NCBI GenBank assembly: GCA_030435675.1
Contig: CM059625.1
Span: 1,798,001-1,862,000 of the forward strand
Length of the DNA stretch: 64,000 bases
Reading direction: 5' to 3'
DNA from: Steinernema hermaphroditum
Taxonomy: Eukaryota; Nematoda; Chromadorea; Rhabditida; Steinernematidae
Shown here piece after piece: positions 51,401 to 61,239 of this stretch. The notes under the pieces were generated by a model. That model ran no database searches. It had not been told where the DNA came from and saw nothing but the letters and a program-made list of their open reading frames with translations. The position numbers and the translations under genes are program-made. Numbering within the stretch: position 1 is the first letter of the stretch; every line of letters starts with the position of its first letter.

Positions 51401-53637
51401 ATATGACGTCTCGCAAGGCGTAAGCCTTAGATACGAGAAATAAACTCGTAAACTCGTAAACTCGACCCTACCATCTTAAGGGAAAGAAAGGTTTTCAAAA
51501 GAGTTGTCAGTTGTTTTCATCATGTAAAGGCCCGCTTATTCTCTGCGCAACACCAAAAAGGGAGTTTTGTGTCGCGCGGAGTATAAACGGGCCTTCGTGG
51601 GGGGCTTTGCCTTAAGGGAAACGATCCAAAAGATGCGCGTTTGAACCACCGCACCCATAATCTTTCTATGTCTATTTCTATCATCTATTAATTACAATCC
51701 TACCTGCTTGACGTTATGCTGTTCTTCAGCTGCGGCCATCGTCGGGGGAGAAGCGAGCATGAGACTGTCCTCCTTCACAACCTGCTGTAAAATAAAAAAA
51801 TTAATAAAGAGATTACAGTGGCTAAAAATATATCATCCAATTCCTTGGTATTTCGCGGAACGCAGAACGTTCCCTGAATTCCGTTGGAACTAATACGGAA
51901 CCGGTACAGAAACGGACTCACTGATCGCGCTGAAATTTGGGAAATCGGGAAAGTGCCTATGGTTCGGTCGAATTGCGATGCGCGTTTGAACCACCACAAC
52001 CACCACACTTTCCACGACTTTTTCTATCATCCAAGAGTTACGATCCTACCTTGTTGAGGTTTTTCTGCTCTTGAGCTGAGGCCATCGTAGGGGGAGCGAA
52101 CGTAGGGGAACCGAGCGTGAGAGTGTCGTCCTTCGCAGCCTGCTGCAACATAAAAAATTTAATAACGAGATTACAAAAAATGGAATTTGGTCGAAGTTAA
52201 ATCGTACCGGCTTCTGGGTCTTCTCCTTCTCCTTAGGATTCTGCTGTTTGGAGGAGGGGATCGTCGCTCGACTGGGTGGCTGAAAGTTTTTGGTATGAAA
52301 GGGAAAAAGCTGAGGTTAAATACTACCGTCTTCTTCGACTCCAGTGGCTCCTCGAGTCCTTTGACCGCTGTTCCGCGCATTCTCTGAGAAGAAGTTGAAC
52401 TGGAGAGACGACCCTCCAACTCCGAATCAGTCTGAAAGTTGAAGACAGTTATCAAGTGCAGTAATTCGATCTCCACATGACTGATTAGAACTATTGATTT
52501 AGAGAAACAAACGCGAAATAAGTGGCTTTGGATAGCATACCTTCTTCGACTCGAGTGATCTGTCCCTGCGCTCTGGTTCGCCCTGCACCAATGACAGCTC
52601 CTCCATTCCGAGTATGGCTGCAGATTTCAAAGACGCAGAACTCTTGGTGGACTTCTTGTCCGCTCGTGGTTTCCGCCCTCGTTGTGGCGTCTCCACCGGA
52701 ACCTGCAATATTATTTTTCCACTAAGAAGAGCGCATTGGAGAGTGTAGACTTAACAAACAGTTCACATTTGTACGAACACATGTATTTAACTCCTAATTC
52801 CGCCATGCCTTAGTCTTTTAACAAGCCCTCAAACCGCGAGTTTTGACCTATAAAGGGCCATTTCGAAGCGTCAGATCAAGCTCAAACTTTGGCATCTGTA
52901 CGTATATAACTACTATTTCCCAAAAATATTAGCTCATACCCATGCGGGATCATGTACGCGGAATACATAGTAAAATCTGTTTCAGGAAGGCATTCGTATA
53001 TCACCCCGCAGTGGAAAATGAACAGCTAGACGCAACTGGTAAGCTTTTTGACCTCAAGGGCGGGGACGCGGGTCCATTGTACCGCACAAATGTTTTGCTG
53101 TTATTTCCACAATAGCGTTACTGTACTAAACGATGCCTATGTGAACTGTAGTTGACTCTAACCCTAACTGACTAAGCGTGTAGTCCATTGGAAAACAGCG
53201 CTGAATCGCACTAAATCCCAAACCGCTTTAACGAGGAGATGAAGTATTAGTTACCTTCTTGCTTCTCTGGCGCATCTTTTTCTCCTTGCCGTCTCTGGCA
53301 ATGGACTTCGACTTCGTGGCTCTGCGGCTATCAGAATCATCCTAAAAGGGAACACATACAGAACACCCGATACACACACTTACTTTTTCTGCTTTGCGAG
53401 AGCGTCCCTTCGTCTTCGTCCCTTCATCTTTGTCGTCGACTTCGGCTGGAAGTTTTTGTTGACCGGTCTCCGGATTTCGCGGTGCGGTTAAAGACAAAAC
53501 ACTTGTCCAATGCGTTGGGGGTTTCTAAAAAGTCTCAATTAGATAAACGTACTCGCGAAGTTCATAACACATACGATTTTGGGGCGTGGTGGTGGCTTTC
53601 GCGGGGCAAAAATTGGAGAGAATTCTGCTTCGGTCAT
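45404..53637 (-). CDS. 983-residue protein: disordered exon-repeat N-terminus, helical C-terminus; unrecognised
   Basis: Twenty-three exons in consistent phase: 53575-53637, 53384-53524, 53255-53341, 52541-52702, 52327-52431, 52208-52279, 52050-52142, 51704-51784, 50592-50672, 50144-50224, 49646-49726, 49224-49400, 48986-49174, 48594-48779, 48270-48455, 47839-47907, 47542-47591, 47306-47495, 47131-47253, 46823-46915, 46660-46803, 46104-46268, 45404-45736. The first 620 or so residues are Lys/Arg/Ser/Glu/Pro-rich and look disordered and nuclear. They include two sets of duplicated exons. The last ~330 residues are hydrophobic-patterned helices (MLEITVYLAAVSQ, RAMHNIFELN, AYVALLVAFVEARKKLLL). 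The architecture loosely recalls AF4/FMR2 scaffolds, whose C-terminal homology domain is helical, but the sequence match is weak and I do not assign it. The start may instead be an ATG at 53700-53702 that ends a preceding exon. Exon 46660-46803 needs the AG directly before its ATG; the CAG just upstream would introduce a stop. Confidence 0.78.
48270..49400 (-). repeat. second set of duplicated exons (59-63 codons each)
   Basis: Four consecutive phase-0 exons, 49224-49400, 48986-49174, 48594-48779 and 48270-48455, encode 59, 63, 62 and 62 residues. They share a recurring start (SPMHAQITDSP, RAVHTQVAYTP, SAMHAQVQRSP, SAKIPYVTDSP), then a Trp (ETW, PW, GW), then a G-[FMV]-[HD]-[TA]-[EG] block. 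They are much more diverged than the 81-base array, and no duplicated intron sequence is obvious. Confidence 0.65.
50030..50047 (+). repeat. G-tract in one unit of the exon array
   Basis: A run of eighteen bases, all G except one T, lies in the intron between exons 50144-50224 and 49646-49726. The equivalent place in the 51.6-kb copy has only a short G run (tggggggctt). It could form a G-quadruplex. Confidence 0.7.
50840..51462 (+). mobile_element. 623-base retroposon-like insertion with 13-base target duplication
   Basis: The insertion interrupts an intron of the tandem exon array. Flanking copies of cgaccctaccatc at 50827-50839 and 51463-51475 are a target-site duplication; the sister unit at 49880 shows the uninterrupted site. 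The 3' end carries aataaactcg followed by tandem taaactcg units, like the simple-sequence tails of non-LTR retroposons. The interior is GC-rich and holds a diverged internal duplication of roughly 130 bases (cgaagaagcgttacaactcc near 51067 and cgaagaagcttctcaactcc near 51194). It has no long open frame and no reverse transcriptase, so it is non-autonomous. Orientation follows the tail. A second, older copy lies near 39.4 kb. Confidence 0.75.
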
Positions 53638-53702
53638 CAGCCGGAACCCACTCTTAAGATAATCGGTAAGCATTCATGAGATTGCGACGTCATAACTCAC
53701 CA

Positions 53703-54054
53703 TCGCGACCGAATGGATCTGAACAGGTATTCCTAAGGCGGTCCGTTCTGAAAAGTTTGTACTACGTAAGTAAACGATGTTTTCTTTGAGGTCATATCTC
53801 GACACGACGATTGCGATGGAAAAAGATATGTCGATGGCTAGCAATCTATAAAATATACAGCCAAAACTGAGTTAAAAATAACAAAAGCACAGTTTTAAGA
53901 TCACCAATTTTCAAAAAGCCATTAATTGGTGTCTCGAGAGGTTCTTCACAAGCTGTTTGGATGTAACAACTTCTTCGCGCATCCTATATAAAACAACCAA
54001 CGTTTTAATGAATCGTAGCAAGGAAGGGTCTGCCGCTATCGAAGGAGGTCGAAA
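53703..54054. other. 5' flank of the 983-residue gene
   Basis: Contains an acceptor-like acttttcag (minus strand) just above 53746 that would precede a short exon ending in ATG at 53700-53702 with a GTGAGT donor. This may be the true 5' exon, trans-spliced. Nothing else is evident. Confidence 0.35.
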
Positions 54055-54178
54055 AAGAGTCAATTAGAAAGGAGATCGCGCAGATGGCAAACGAGAAGCG
54101 CACTAGGCGTAGCCCCTTAATGAGGCCTCGGAATATGAGCGTTGGCCATTTCCAAGGAGAACCAAATATTGTAAACAA
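54055..54178 (+). repeat. dispersed repeat family, copy A
   Basis: Shares agagtcaattaga, atcgcgca-atg-ca, acgaga-gcg, atgcggcc/atgaggcc, ccatttccaaggagaacc and gtaaacaa with the copy at 56711-56837 (direct orientation). Partial relatives lie near 56127-56173 and 59685-59712 (ttgcctaggaga). No open frame is kept. Probably remnants of a transposon family. Confidence 0.6.
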
Positions 54179-54274
54179 GCTATTATATAGCAGGACTACC
54201 GTATTGAGATCGTGAGAAAATGACCTCTCGGAATCAACTTCAAATAACACCTGGTCATTGTTCATATTCATAAC

Positions 54275-54610
54275 ACTAAGCGGCTAAAAATATATCATCC
54301 AGATCCTTGTTATTTCGTGGAATGCAGAACCTCTATTGAAAAAAATTTCTTTAAACCTCTCAAAGATGGACCCACCGAACGGGTTGAAAATCGGGCAGCG
54401 CGTAGAGCTACGAAACCTATACACTACCTCAACGAAAAAAGGAGGTTTTCAAAAGAGTCGTACTAATATAGTATACGTACTCGTTTATAAATACTCGTTT
54501 ACGCTGCGCTCTGGGATGTGCCTATAGTGGGGTGGAATTGCTCTTTGTCAGCAAAAGTTGGATGCGGGTTCGAACCACCAGTTCATAACTTTTTCTGTCA
54601 TCCTTCCTGC
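54275..54610. repeat. orphan copy of the exon-array intron unit
   Basis: Starts with gcggctaaaaatatatcatc and the stretch ttgttatttcgtggaatgca, as in the intron at 50255-50310, and continues with gggttgaaaatc, ggaggttttcaaaagagt, tactcgtttataaatactcg, gttcgaaccacc and tctgtcatcc in the same order as the array units. The 81-base exon is missing. It sits outside the gene, upstream of its first exon. Confidence 0.7.
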
Positions 54611-54639
54611 ATAGCTTCAACACTTTATCAGCCATTTCC

Positions 54640-54885
54640 ATCGACGAATACGCATGAACATCGATGATAACATGGCCCATCCTATGTGCTCGATGGTAGT
54701 TCCCACACGACTTGCATGATCGGCCACGACAACTCAGGATAGGCTATCAAGGTGGCATAGTATTGGCCATGTTATAATGCGTGTTCCTCGATAGAAATCT
54801 TTGGTAACGGGATGTGAACATCATGCAAGGATGAGAGAAAGGTTTAGGAAAAGATTTCAGATGCGGACGTTCGAATCCGCATCTA
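54640..54885. repeat. imperfect inverted repeat and perfect 9-base hairpin
   Basis: ataacatggcccatcctatg near 54667 pairs with catagtattggccatgttat near 54757, giving arms of about 20 bases with few mismatches. Just after it, agatgcgga (54859-54867) and tccgcatct (54876-54884) form a perfect 9-base stem around an 8-base loop. The shape suggests a small inverted-repeat transposon (MITE) remnant. Confidence 0.5.
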
Positions 54886-56710
54886 GCTTTTGCTGGCAGA
54901 GAGCGACTCCAAAGACCCATAGGTACGCCTACAGTGTACTGTACACCATCACTTATCATCTAGCTACCCTTTTGATAACCTCTTTTTTTGTTGAGATGGT
55001 GTGACTTAGGGGATCTACTGGACCATGAGCGCACTCTGTACTTTTATCAGCATGCTCTCCGCGCTCCCCAATTTTCAGCTCGATCAGCGCCGACTTTGGG
55101 CGTCTCCCTCGCTGGTTTCAAAGGGGCAAAATACAATATTGGAAAAAAAAACAATGCTTATCGTTGTATTTCGGGGAACTTTATTCCCTGGAACAACGAT
55201 TATCCTAAAGATTTGTTTGTCTTTTCATGGGGGACTACGACTTTTGTGAAGCCATTGAATTCAAATGGCTTTCCCTAGAAATTTTCCTTTCCTCTTCCGT
55301 GACAATCTTCCACAATGATTTTTAGGGAGGGGAAGTGAAAATACAATTTCATTCATCGACTACCGTAAACTTTGTACGCCATTTGAGGATTTTAAGGGGA
55401 GCCCCCAATTCGTAGGTGACCAGCGTACAAATTGGCTCCAAAATGACACTACAAAGAACGCTCCAGATACAACCGTCTAGAAAAATGACCGAAAGGGAAG
55501 AATGTACCACTGCAAAGTGGGATCGCTCCAACTTGATAAAGAGTTCCTATGTTAGCTGCCACCCGTGCCTCAGCAGGGGTGGAGGGAGCAAGGCTAACTC
55601 TGTGTGACTCACGAAGGCAAGGCGAATTCTGCCTTAGGGAATCCAAAAAGGAAGTAGATTCGAAGAGGAAGTTGAAGCCTCGATCAAAACAACAACACAA
55701 AAAGCGCGCCCGCGATACGTACATGTCAACCGCGCAACAGGAGCTTCGTCGTAATGAAACTCGGAAAAGGTGTTAAAATAAAATAATGAAAAAGCAAAGC
55801 ACATTTCGAGAGTTTTAACTGATCAACATCTGAAGTTGGCCTAAGTTCATCTCTAAGTTCATAATTTGCTCAACGCAAAAACAAATCCAGAAATTTCCCC
55901 ATTGTAGGTAATCGTTAATGTCCGTAATCGGTCAAATCATGGTTTATATTCTAACAACAACATGCAAATACACTCCACTACCGTAATCCTCGCTCCCCGA
56001 ATATTTTAGGATAGTGAATTATTTCTCGTGACTCATTAGTAAATCCTAATTTAGAAAGAAGCGGAACTGAGTTCAATTGAAACTGTGATCATGTTAATGG
56101 TGTGGGGTCCGAGATAATAGGTCCCGCCTTAATGAGGCTGAGTAACGTGGGCGCACACCGTTGCCTTGGCGATGAAAAAGCATCAGCAGCAGGTTTTGTT
56201 ATGGACCACCGTACGCCTATGACTTACCGTAAACAAAGCGGCTGTTTTCCTAGGATATTCGCAGCTCCCGACATAAACAATTTAAAAATATACCTGGCCG
56301 ACAGCCTTCCGATTAAAAACCAAATGCCAATGTCATAGAGCTAAGAGATCTCCCGAATTGAAAAGCAAAAACTATTAAAAATGTCCGACTACCGTAACCC
56401 ATTTAGCCAATTTCGTTTGTGCAAGTTATACCTTTATTGATGTGGAAAAAACAGACAAAAGACAATATTTGTTCATAAACTTTTACTGGAACATTTATAA
56501 ATTTGGCTGTGAAGTACAACCTAAGGACGCTTGCAAAGACAAGTCAAAATGCAACCTAGCACATCGCTGTTTGTTATTAGACAAAGAGCCATCTTAAAGT
56601 GTGCATAATGCCGACGTTTCGCATCTCAAAAATGGTTCGCTTAAGGTTAGACTAAACTCCTCTACGGCTATTGCCCATAAGGCTTGTTCGTTATTAAGAG
56701 AAAAGGGAAA
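54886..56710. other. repeat-containing intergenic region
   Basis: No exon could be supported. Several copies of the motif CTACCGTAA (for example 55359, 55977 and 56388) and a partial relative of the dispersed repeat family (56127-56173) are present. Confidence 0.4.
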
Positions 56711-56837
56711 TAGAGTCAATTAGAGGCGCGGTCGCGCAAATGACACACGAGATGCGGGATAGGAGCAGCGTCGCGATGCGGCCTGGAAATGCGTGAGGCG
56801 GCCGTTGCCTAGGAGAACCTAGAACGGCGTAAACAAC
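56711..56837 (+). repeat. dispersed repeat family, copy B
   Basis: Direct-orientation relative of the copy at 54055-54178, sharing the same ordered blocks and ending in cgtaaacaac. This copy is more GC-rich (gtcgcgatgcggcctgg), so it may be the less decayed one. Confidence 0.6.
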
Positions 56838-58489
56838 CGCATCAAATGCGCCTTACTCAGATGACTGCTCCAAAACAGCCTGGCTGTTTTTGAAGGATTC
56901 TCGAAAATTCACCCAGAATTTCTCGAAACTCCGACAATCACTTCAGGGTTAACTGTTACGTAGGTCTTCACCTCCCAGAAAAACTGGAACTGGAAACCGC
57001 CCACCCCTGGACTACCGTAACCTACAGTTCAACCTTCAACTTTCAGAACTACCGTAATCTCGTGTGTCAATTAACCTTCCCCATCTTGTAATTTTTCATT
57101 GTACTACTGTATTGTTTTGATGAAAGCACAAATGACAACAACAAACCGCTTCAACCATAAGGCTTTGTAGAACAGCGCTACAATGGAGTAACACCACAGA
57201 ACACAGAAACATTGTTATTGAATTTGCAAAGTGCGACATAAAACAAACTTAACTCACCTGGTATTAAAGAAGAAACTCAACACAACGAAGCGCCGTCCGC
57301 GCGCAGCGGAGTTAAGGCAGGTGCCGGAGCAGCGTGATGCGCGAGCTCCTACTAAGCGCCACGGCAACTAGTGGCCGGCACCGGGTGCCTCGCGCCTCCG
57401 GCACACACAAACACGCGATCTTGTGTAAATGCCAGCACCTGCCGGCATCTCTGCGCGAGATACGCGCTGCTATTAATATGCGCTCAACCGCCATATCCGC
57501 TTAGGAGCTGAGCGCCTCTGTCGCGATGAGTGGCAAGGAGGAAATGCGTCATTTGTCACAAAATGCCGGACGACGGATTTCCGTTTAGCTGCTCTACGCG
57601 TGAAAATGTGGTCGAAGAGCACGAAAAGCATCGATCCGATCACAGCACACTCCAGACAACTGTAGAGCTTGCTGAGGTAGCAATTCAAATGAAACCACTA
57701 TTGCTTGAGAACGTAGACGCAGGAGGGACCGTAAACAGTTTGCGGAAGAGGACCCATAAACACCTTGCCTAGTGAGGAAAGACTGCCTGACGCTCCTCAC
57801 AGCCCCTACATCTACCAGATAGATGCCTCGCATGCGCGGTGGGCGGATCGAATTTCGGTCAAAGGGTGGCAGTTGTTTGTTTACATGAGGTCTACCTTCC
57901 CGGATCAAAGGCACTACGCCGCGCAGATCGTCTTATAAGTGCAAAACAAAAAGTATAACACCGTAGTCACCAGATATCTTCTGGCGCACGACGCAAACAT
58001 CAGACTCGAAGGTGGTGATCGCATCAGCAGATACGGCCATCGGAGAGGCGTAGCTGTTGTACAGCGGGCGTAGTGTTGTAGAGAATCCCACCACCAAGGT
58101 GACTGTTGACACAGACTTCGGAGGAAAAACGAAGCTGCAGCTTCACGTGACAGAGTAGGCGGTGGTAACGACCCTCTTGGCAAGGCGTTGGAACGCTACG
58201 CCCCCTTGGTGTTTGGATGCGGGAAAGATCGCTGCACCAGCAGTTACGGCCGTCATGTTGGCTTTGATTAAAAAGAAGATCAAAAGACGCCACCAATTCC
58301 CATCCGTTTAATCTATTACATTCTTCTAACCTGTCCTCGAAAGGCTCTACTCGATGAAAGTTCGCCATCTGGCTCACGTTGGCCCGCTGGCCAACTCGGC
58401 TCGGCTGAATAGGAGTGGTGAGGCGAAACAGTGCCCAGCACCGGTTCCCACAACACATACAAGGAGGCAATCAAGACCGACTGGTAGCA
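56838..58489. other. intergenic region with GC-rich short inverted repeats
   Basis: No gene could be supported. CTACCGTAA motifs lie at 57012 and 57050. A GC-rich stretch at 57290-57480 holds paired elements such as ggtgccgg / ccggcacc and ggcaggtg / cacctgcc, typical of a decayed hairpin element. The region 57500-58400 is open on both strands without domain character. Confidence 0.4.
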
Positions 58490-58720
58490 AGGAGCCGTCG
58501 CGAAGAATGCGCAACGGGAGACATGGGATGCCCTCTGTCCCATCGCCCGATGCCCTTTCTTTGTCGTCGTTGGCGCTCTTTTCGCACCGCTCCTCATGCA
58601 CTTTCCGGCATATATTACCGGGTCCGGCACCGCTCGTCTGCAAGCCAACTGAGCCGAACAGGGTGGACGAGTCGGTTCGGCTCGCATGGCCCCGACATAG
58701 TTGGCATCTCTGGTTTAGTT
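58490..58720 (+). repeat. repeat family, plus-orientation copy
   Basis: Shares with the reverse complement of 63170-63365 the ordered blocks cgaagaatgcgca / cgaagagagcgca, gatgccctttctttgtcgtc / catgccatttgtctgtcgtc, cttttcgcaccgctcc / ctcttcgcaccgctcc, cggcatat and gcatctctggtt. Identity is roughly three quarters by eye over about 200 bases. It keeps matching open frames (HRPMPFLCRRWRSFRTAP versus RRPMPFVCRRLRSLRTAP), which may simply reflect shared ancestry. Confidence 0.65.
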
Positions 58721-60900
58721 TTGCAACTAACGCAAACATAAATGTGTGGTGTGGTCTCGTAGTCCTGGATTAACTCGCCCAAGTGCAAAGGGCATCTCAG
58801 GTTACGGTAGGTGGTGGTACGAGAATGATTTAAGTGACGAATTTGCACTCCTTTTTTGCTGCGATTAACTGCCTGGGCTCCCACGGAAATCTACAATGAA
58901 AAAGGGGGAGTTCTCATTTTGTGGAACCATACAGTTTTGTTGGGATTACGGTAAGTTGGGACGACGTAAACCGCGTGCCGCAATGATAGATAAATAACTG
59001 TGACAATGACATTTGAAATTGCGCGCCGCATTTGTTTGCGCAGGGAAGATACTAGAGTGAGCAGGTGTTGCGTCTACCGTATACCCTACCACTCCTATTC
59101 AACTTGCGATCGTTCCCATGCGCCCCAACACCCTCGCCGTCGCAAACAAAGAAACAACATCGCGCCGTCGGAGGGAACAAAGTACGAAGAGTGGCGCTCG
59201 TCGCGCTGGGAAGACGAACCACTGGGGTTACTGTATGTCTGGGAGCGACTTAACTCATGACAATTGCTTACTAAGCTGCATAGCACTCATCGCTAAGGCC
59301 GTTTACCCGGTTTACTTCATAAACGCTGCGCTGCCTATGGGATAATCTGAGTTAATGAGATTGCCTGGCGCGAGTAGACCCGAGTATGACGTCTATATAC
59401 GCATTTCGTGTGACTATGGACGCATCTGCACGCCGTCCTATATCTAATCATGTAAACAATATCTTTCACCAAAAAGAGCTCAGCGCGTTTAAGTGAAACC
59501 TGCGACGATTGCTTCAATGAGGCAGCTGGCACGATGTGATGCAGTCGGCACAAATGAGAGCACAAGACAGCGACGGGTTCAACAAACAGTTCAAAGTGGG
59601 TGCGTTTCGACTGACAACAACCAAGCATGCAAAACTCACGGTACCGTTGCTCACATCGGTAGTTGGCAATGTCGACCCACCACCGTTGGCTCCATCGTTG
59701 CCTAGGAGAGACGAGATGGCTGCGCGCTGCCGCTAGAGACGCCGACGAGGAAGAAATAAACAAGTGGCATGGATGTCGTGCGCAATCCAGCCCACCGGCG
59801 TCCGACGGTCCTGCAGCGGAATGGCGGCTCCGCCCCGTTCGCTCTAAAACGCCGATCTTTTGGTCGCTCTCGCTGCGACTATCAAGATACGGTCGCGAGA
59901 GATGTGCAAGATACACACTTTAACATAACTTTAAGCTCTTAGGGGTATCGCACGAACGTTCATCGATATAAACAATTCTTTTTTTCGGACAATGTTCGTA
60001 ATTAATTTAGACAAAGGGTAAACGCTCCGTAACCGGATCCGTTGCAGATGCTGGGTATGATCGCCCTAGACGATAACACCACATAGAGACTCTCTTCAGA
60101 AATTGGTTGAATTGCGTCCCGCAAGTTCACTGCGCCGCCTGTACAAACGACTAACCACAAAATTGCTAACTTTTCTACCGCCGCGGGATTACGGTGGATG
60201 CGACGTCAAAGTGACTATTCACTGCGGTGGCGGTCGGCGCGATCAAATGGCCACGCCCTATCGCGCGATCGCGCGGCCGCCACCAAGATGTAAACAACAA
60301 TAATTGGTGGCTGTGGCCATCTCCCCTACGGATAGCCTTTTTTCAAGTGGTCTTACTGAGCCTTTGCCTACAAACTACGCAGAACATGGTCGCTGTGATA
60401 CGTGATGGTAGGCAACTTTTATACTGTCCTAATGACGGCTCGTTTCTTTGTCTTCCCATTCTATCGTTTTCTGTTCTCACCAGGAACCATAAAGCCCTAA
60501 GTGGGGTAGTGATAAAGGGTCGGCTACGAAAAACTGTTTACACACAGACAACCGAGCCACCCGCAAAGGACAGTGTGTTGAGGCAATGAAAACGGAGGCG
60601 CTACGAATCAAAAAGTGTGTTTTCCGTTTTTTTAATGTTTACAGGAGGTCTCACATCCATTTAGGATAACTATCGCAACGCTATTTTCCAAAGTACGAAC
60701 AACAACGATAACATAAAGTCACATATGAAACAACGGTTACGCAAGACATATCCGTCTTTGAGGGTGGTCGGGGACAACATAGCCACGTGATACAGGACAC
60801 AAAAAGTGCGCTCAGCTTCCGGCCTTGTGATCACCTAGCTTACAGAAACACAAAACAAATGCTGGTGGCGACAGACAACAAAAAATACATCAAAGTGCGA
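58721..60900. other. repeat-rich intergenic region
   Basis: No gene could be supported. Reverse-orientation TTACGGTAG-type motifs lie at 58801 and 58945 and a variant at 60188. A partial dispersed-repeat block lies at 59685-59712. A GC-rich patch spans 59650-59860 and another 60180-60300. Confidence 0.4.
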
Positions 60901-60953
60901 GCGCAAGAGCAGATATCAACGGCACCGCGTTGAGTGCACTCAAAAAGCGCTCT

Positions 60954-61235
60954 ATGGAAGCAGACGGCCACCCGCCGCGCAAAACCACGCGTCTGGCAGG
61001 CGAGCCGCCGAGAACGCCGACCACTGATATCAAACTAGAGGCAGTCGGCGAGAAGAAGCGGAAGGCGACGCAAGGCGAGACACGCGGAGAAGCCAATCAG
61101 ATAGACATACATACAGATAGAGAGGTGATGGCGGTAGCCGGTGCGTGTGTGCGTTCTGCTGCGGCGTTCGGGAAAAGTGCCGCCGGCGGCCACGTCGACC
61201 TCGACGATGAAGCGACGCCGGCGACACTCCGGTGA
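60954..61235 (+). other. open frame in a GC-rich block, possible exon
   Basis: Ninety-four codons from an ATG, Lys/Arg/Glu/Pro/Thr-rich at the start (RKTTRLAGEPPRTPTTDIKL, EKKRKATQGETRG), which looks more protein-like than neighbouring frames. However a 146-codon minus-strand frame overlaps it, the block is GC-rich so stops are rare, and no upstream or downstream exon is evident. It could be the first exon of a gene or a chance frame in a CpG-rich regulatory block. Confidence 0.22.
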
Positions 61236-61239
61236 TGGC

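Larger units (their letters stand above)
49646..52142 (-). repeat. tandem array of five duplicated exon-plus-intron units
   Basis: Exons at 52050-52142, 51704-51784, 50592-50672, 50144-50224 and 49646-49726 are homologous. Four are exactly 81 bases and phase 0, and the first is 93. Their products share VVK-D, LASPPTMAAA and EEQ motifs (for example LASPPTMAAAEEQHNVKQ in two copies). The introns are duplicated too: each carries ttaataaagag near the acceptor, gctaaaaatat, ccctgaattt or ccctgaattcc, cttaaggg-aaag and gaaccaccgcacc. Unit spacing is about 360-500 bases once the 51-kb insertion is removed. The copies at 50.6 and 51.7 kb have the most similar exons. Confidence 0.88.

Noticed and set aside
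54859..54884. Hairpin with gttcgaa loop considered as a tRNA T-arm
   Set aside because: The stem is 9 bases and the loop 8; no acceptor, D or anticodon arm can be built around it.
57530..57772. Plus-strand frame with a KCVICHK cysteine pair, considered as a THAP or other zinc-finger remnant
   Set aside because: It would start at GTG, the remaining zinc ligands and core residues of THAP are absent, and it sits in repeat-rich sequence.
59335..59916. 193-codon minus-strand open frame
   Set aside because: It overlaps dispersed repeat fragments, has several open plus-strand frames opposite and shows no recognisable domain or coding composition.
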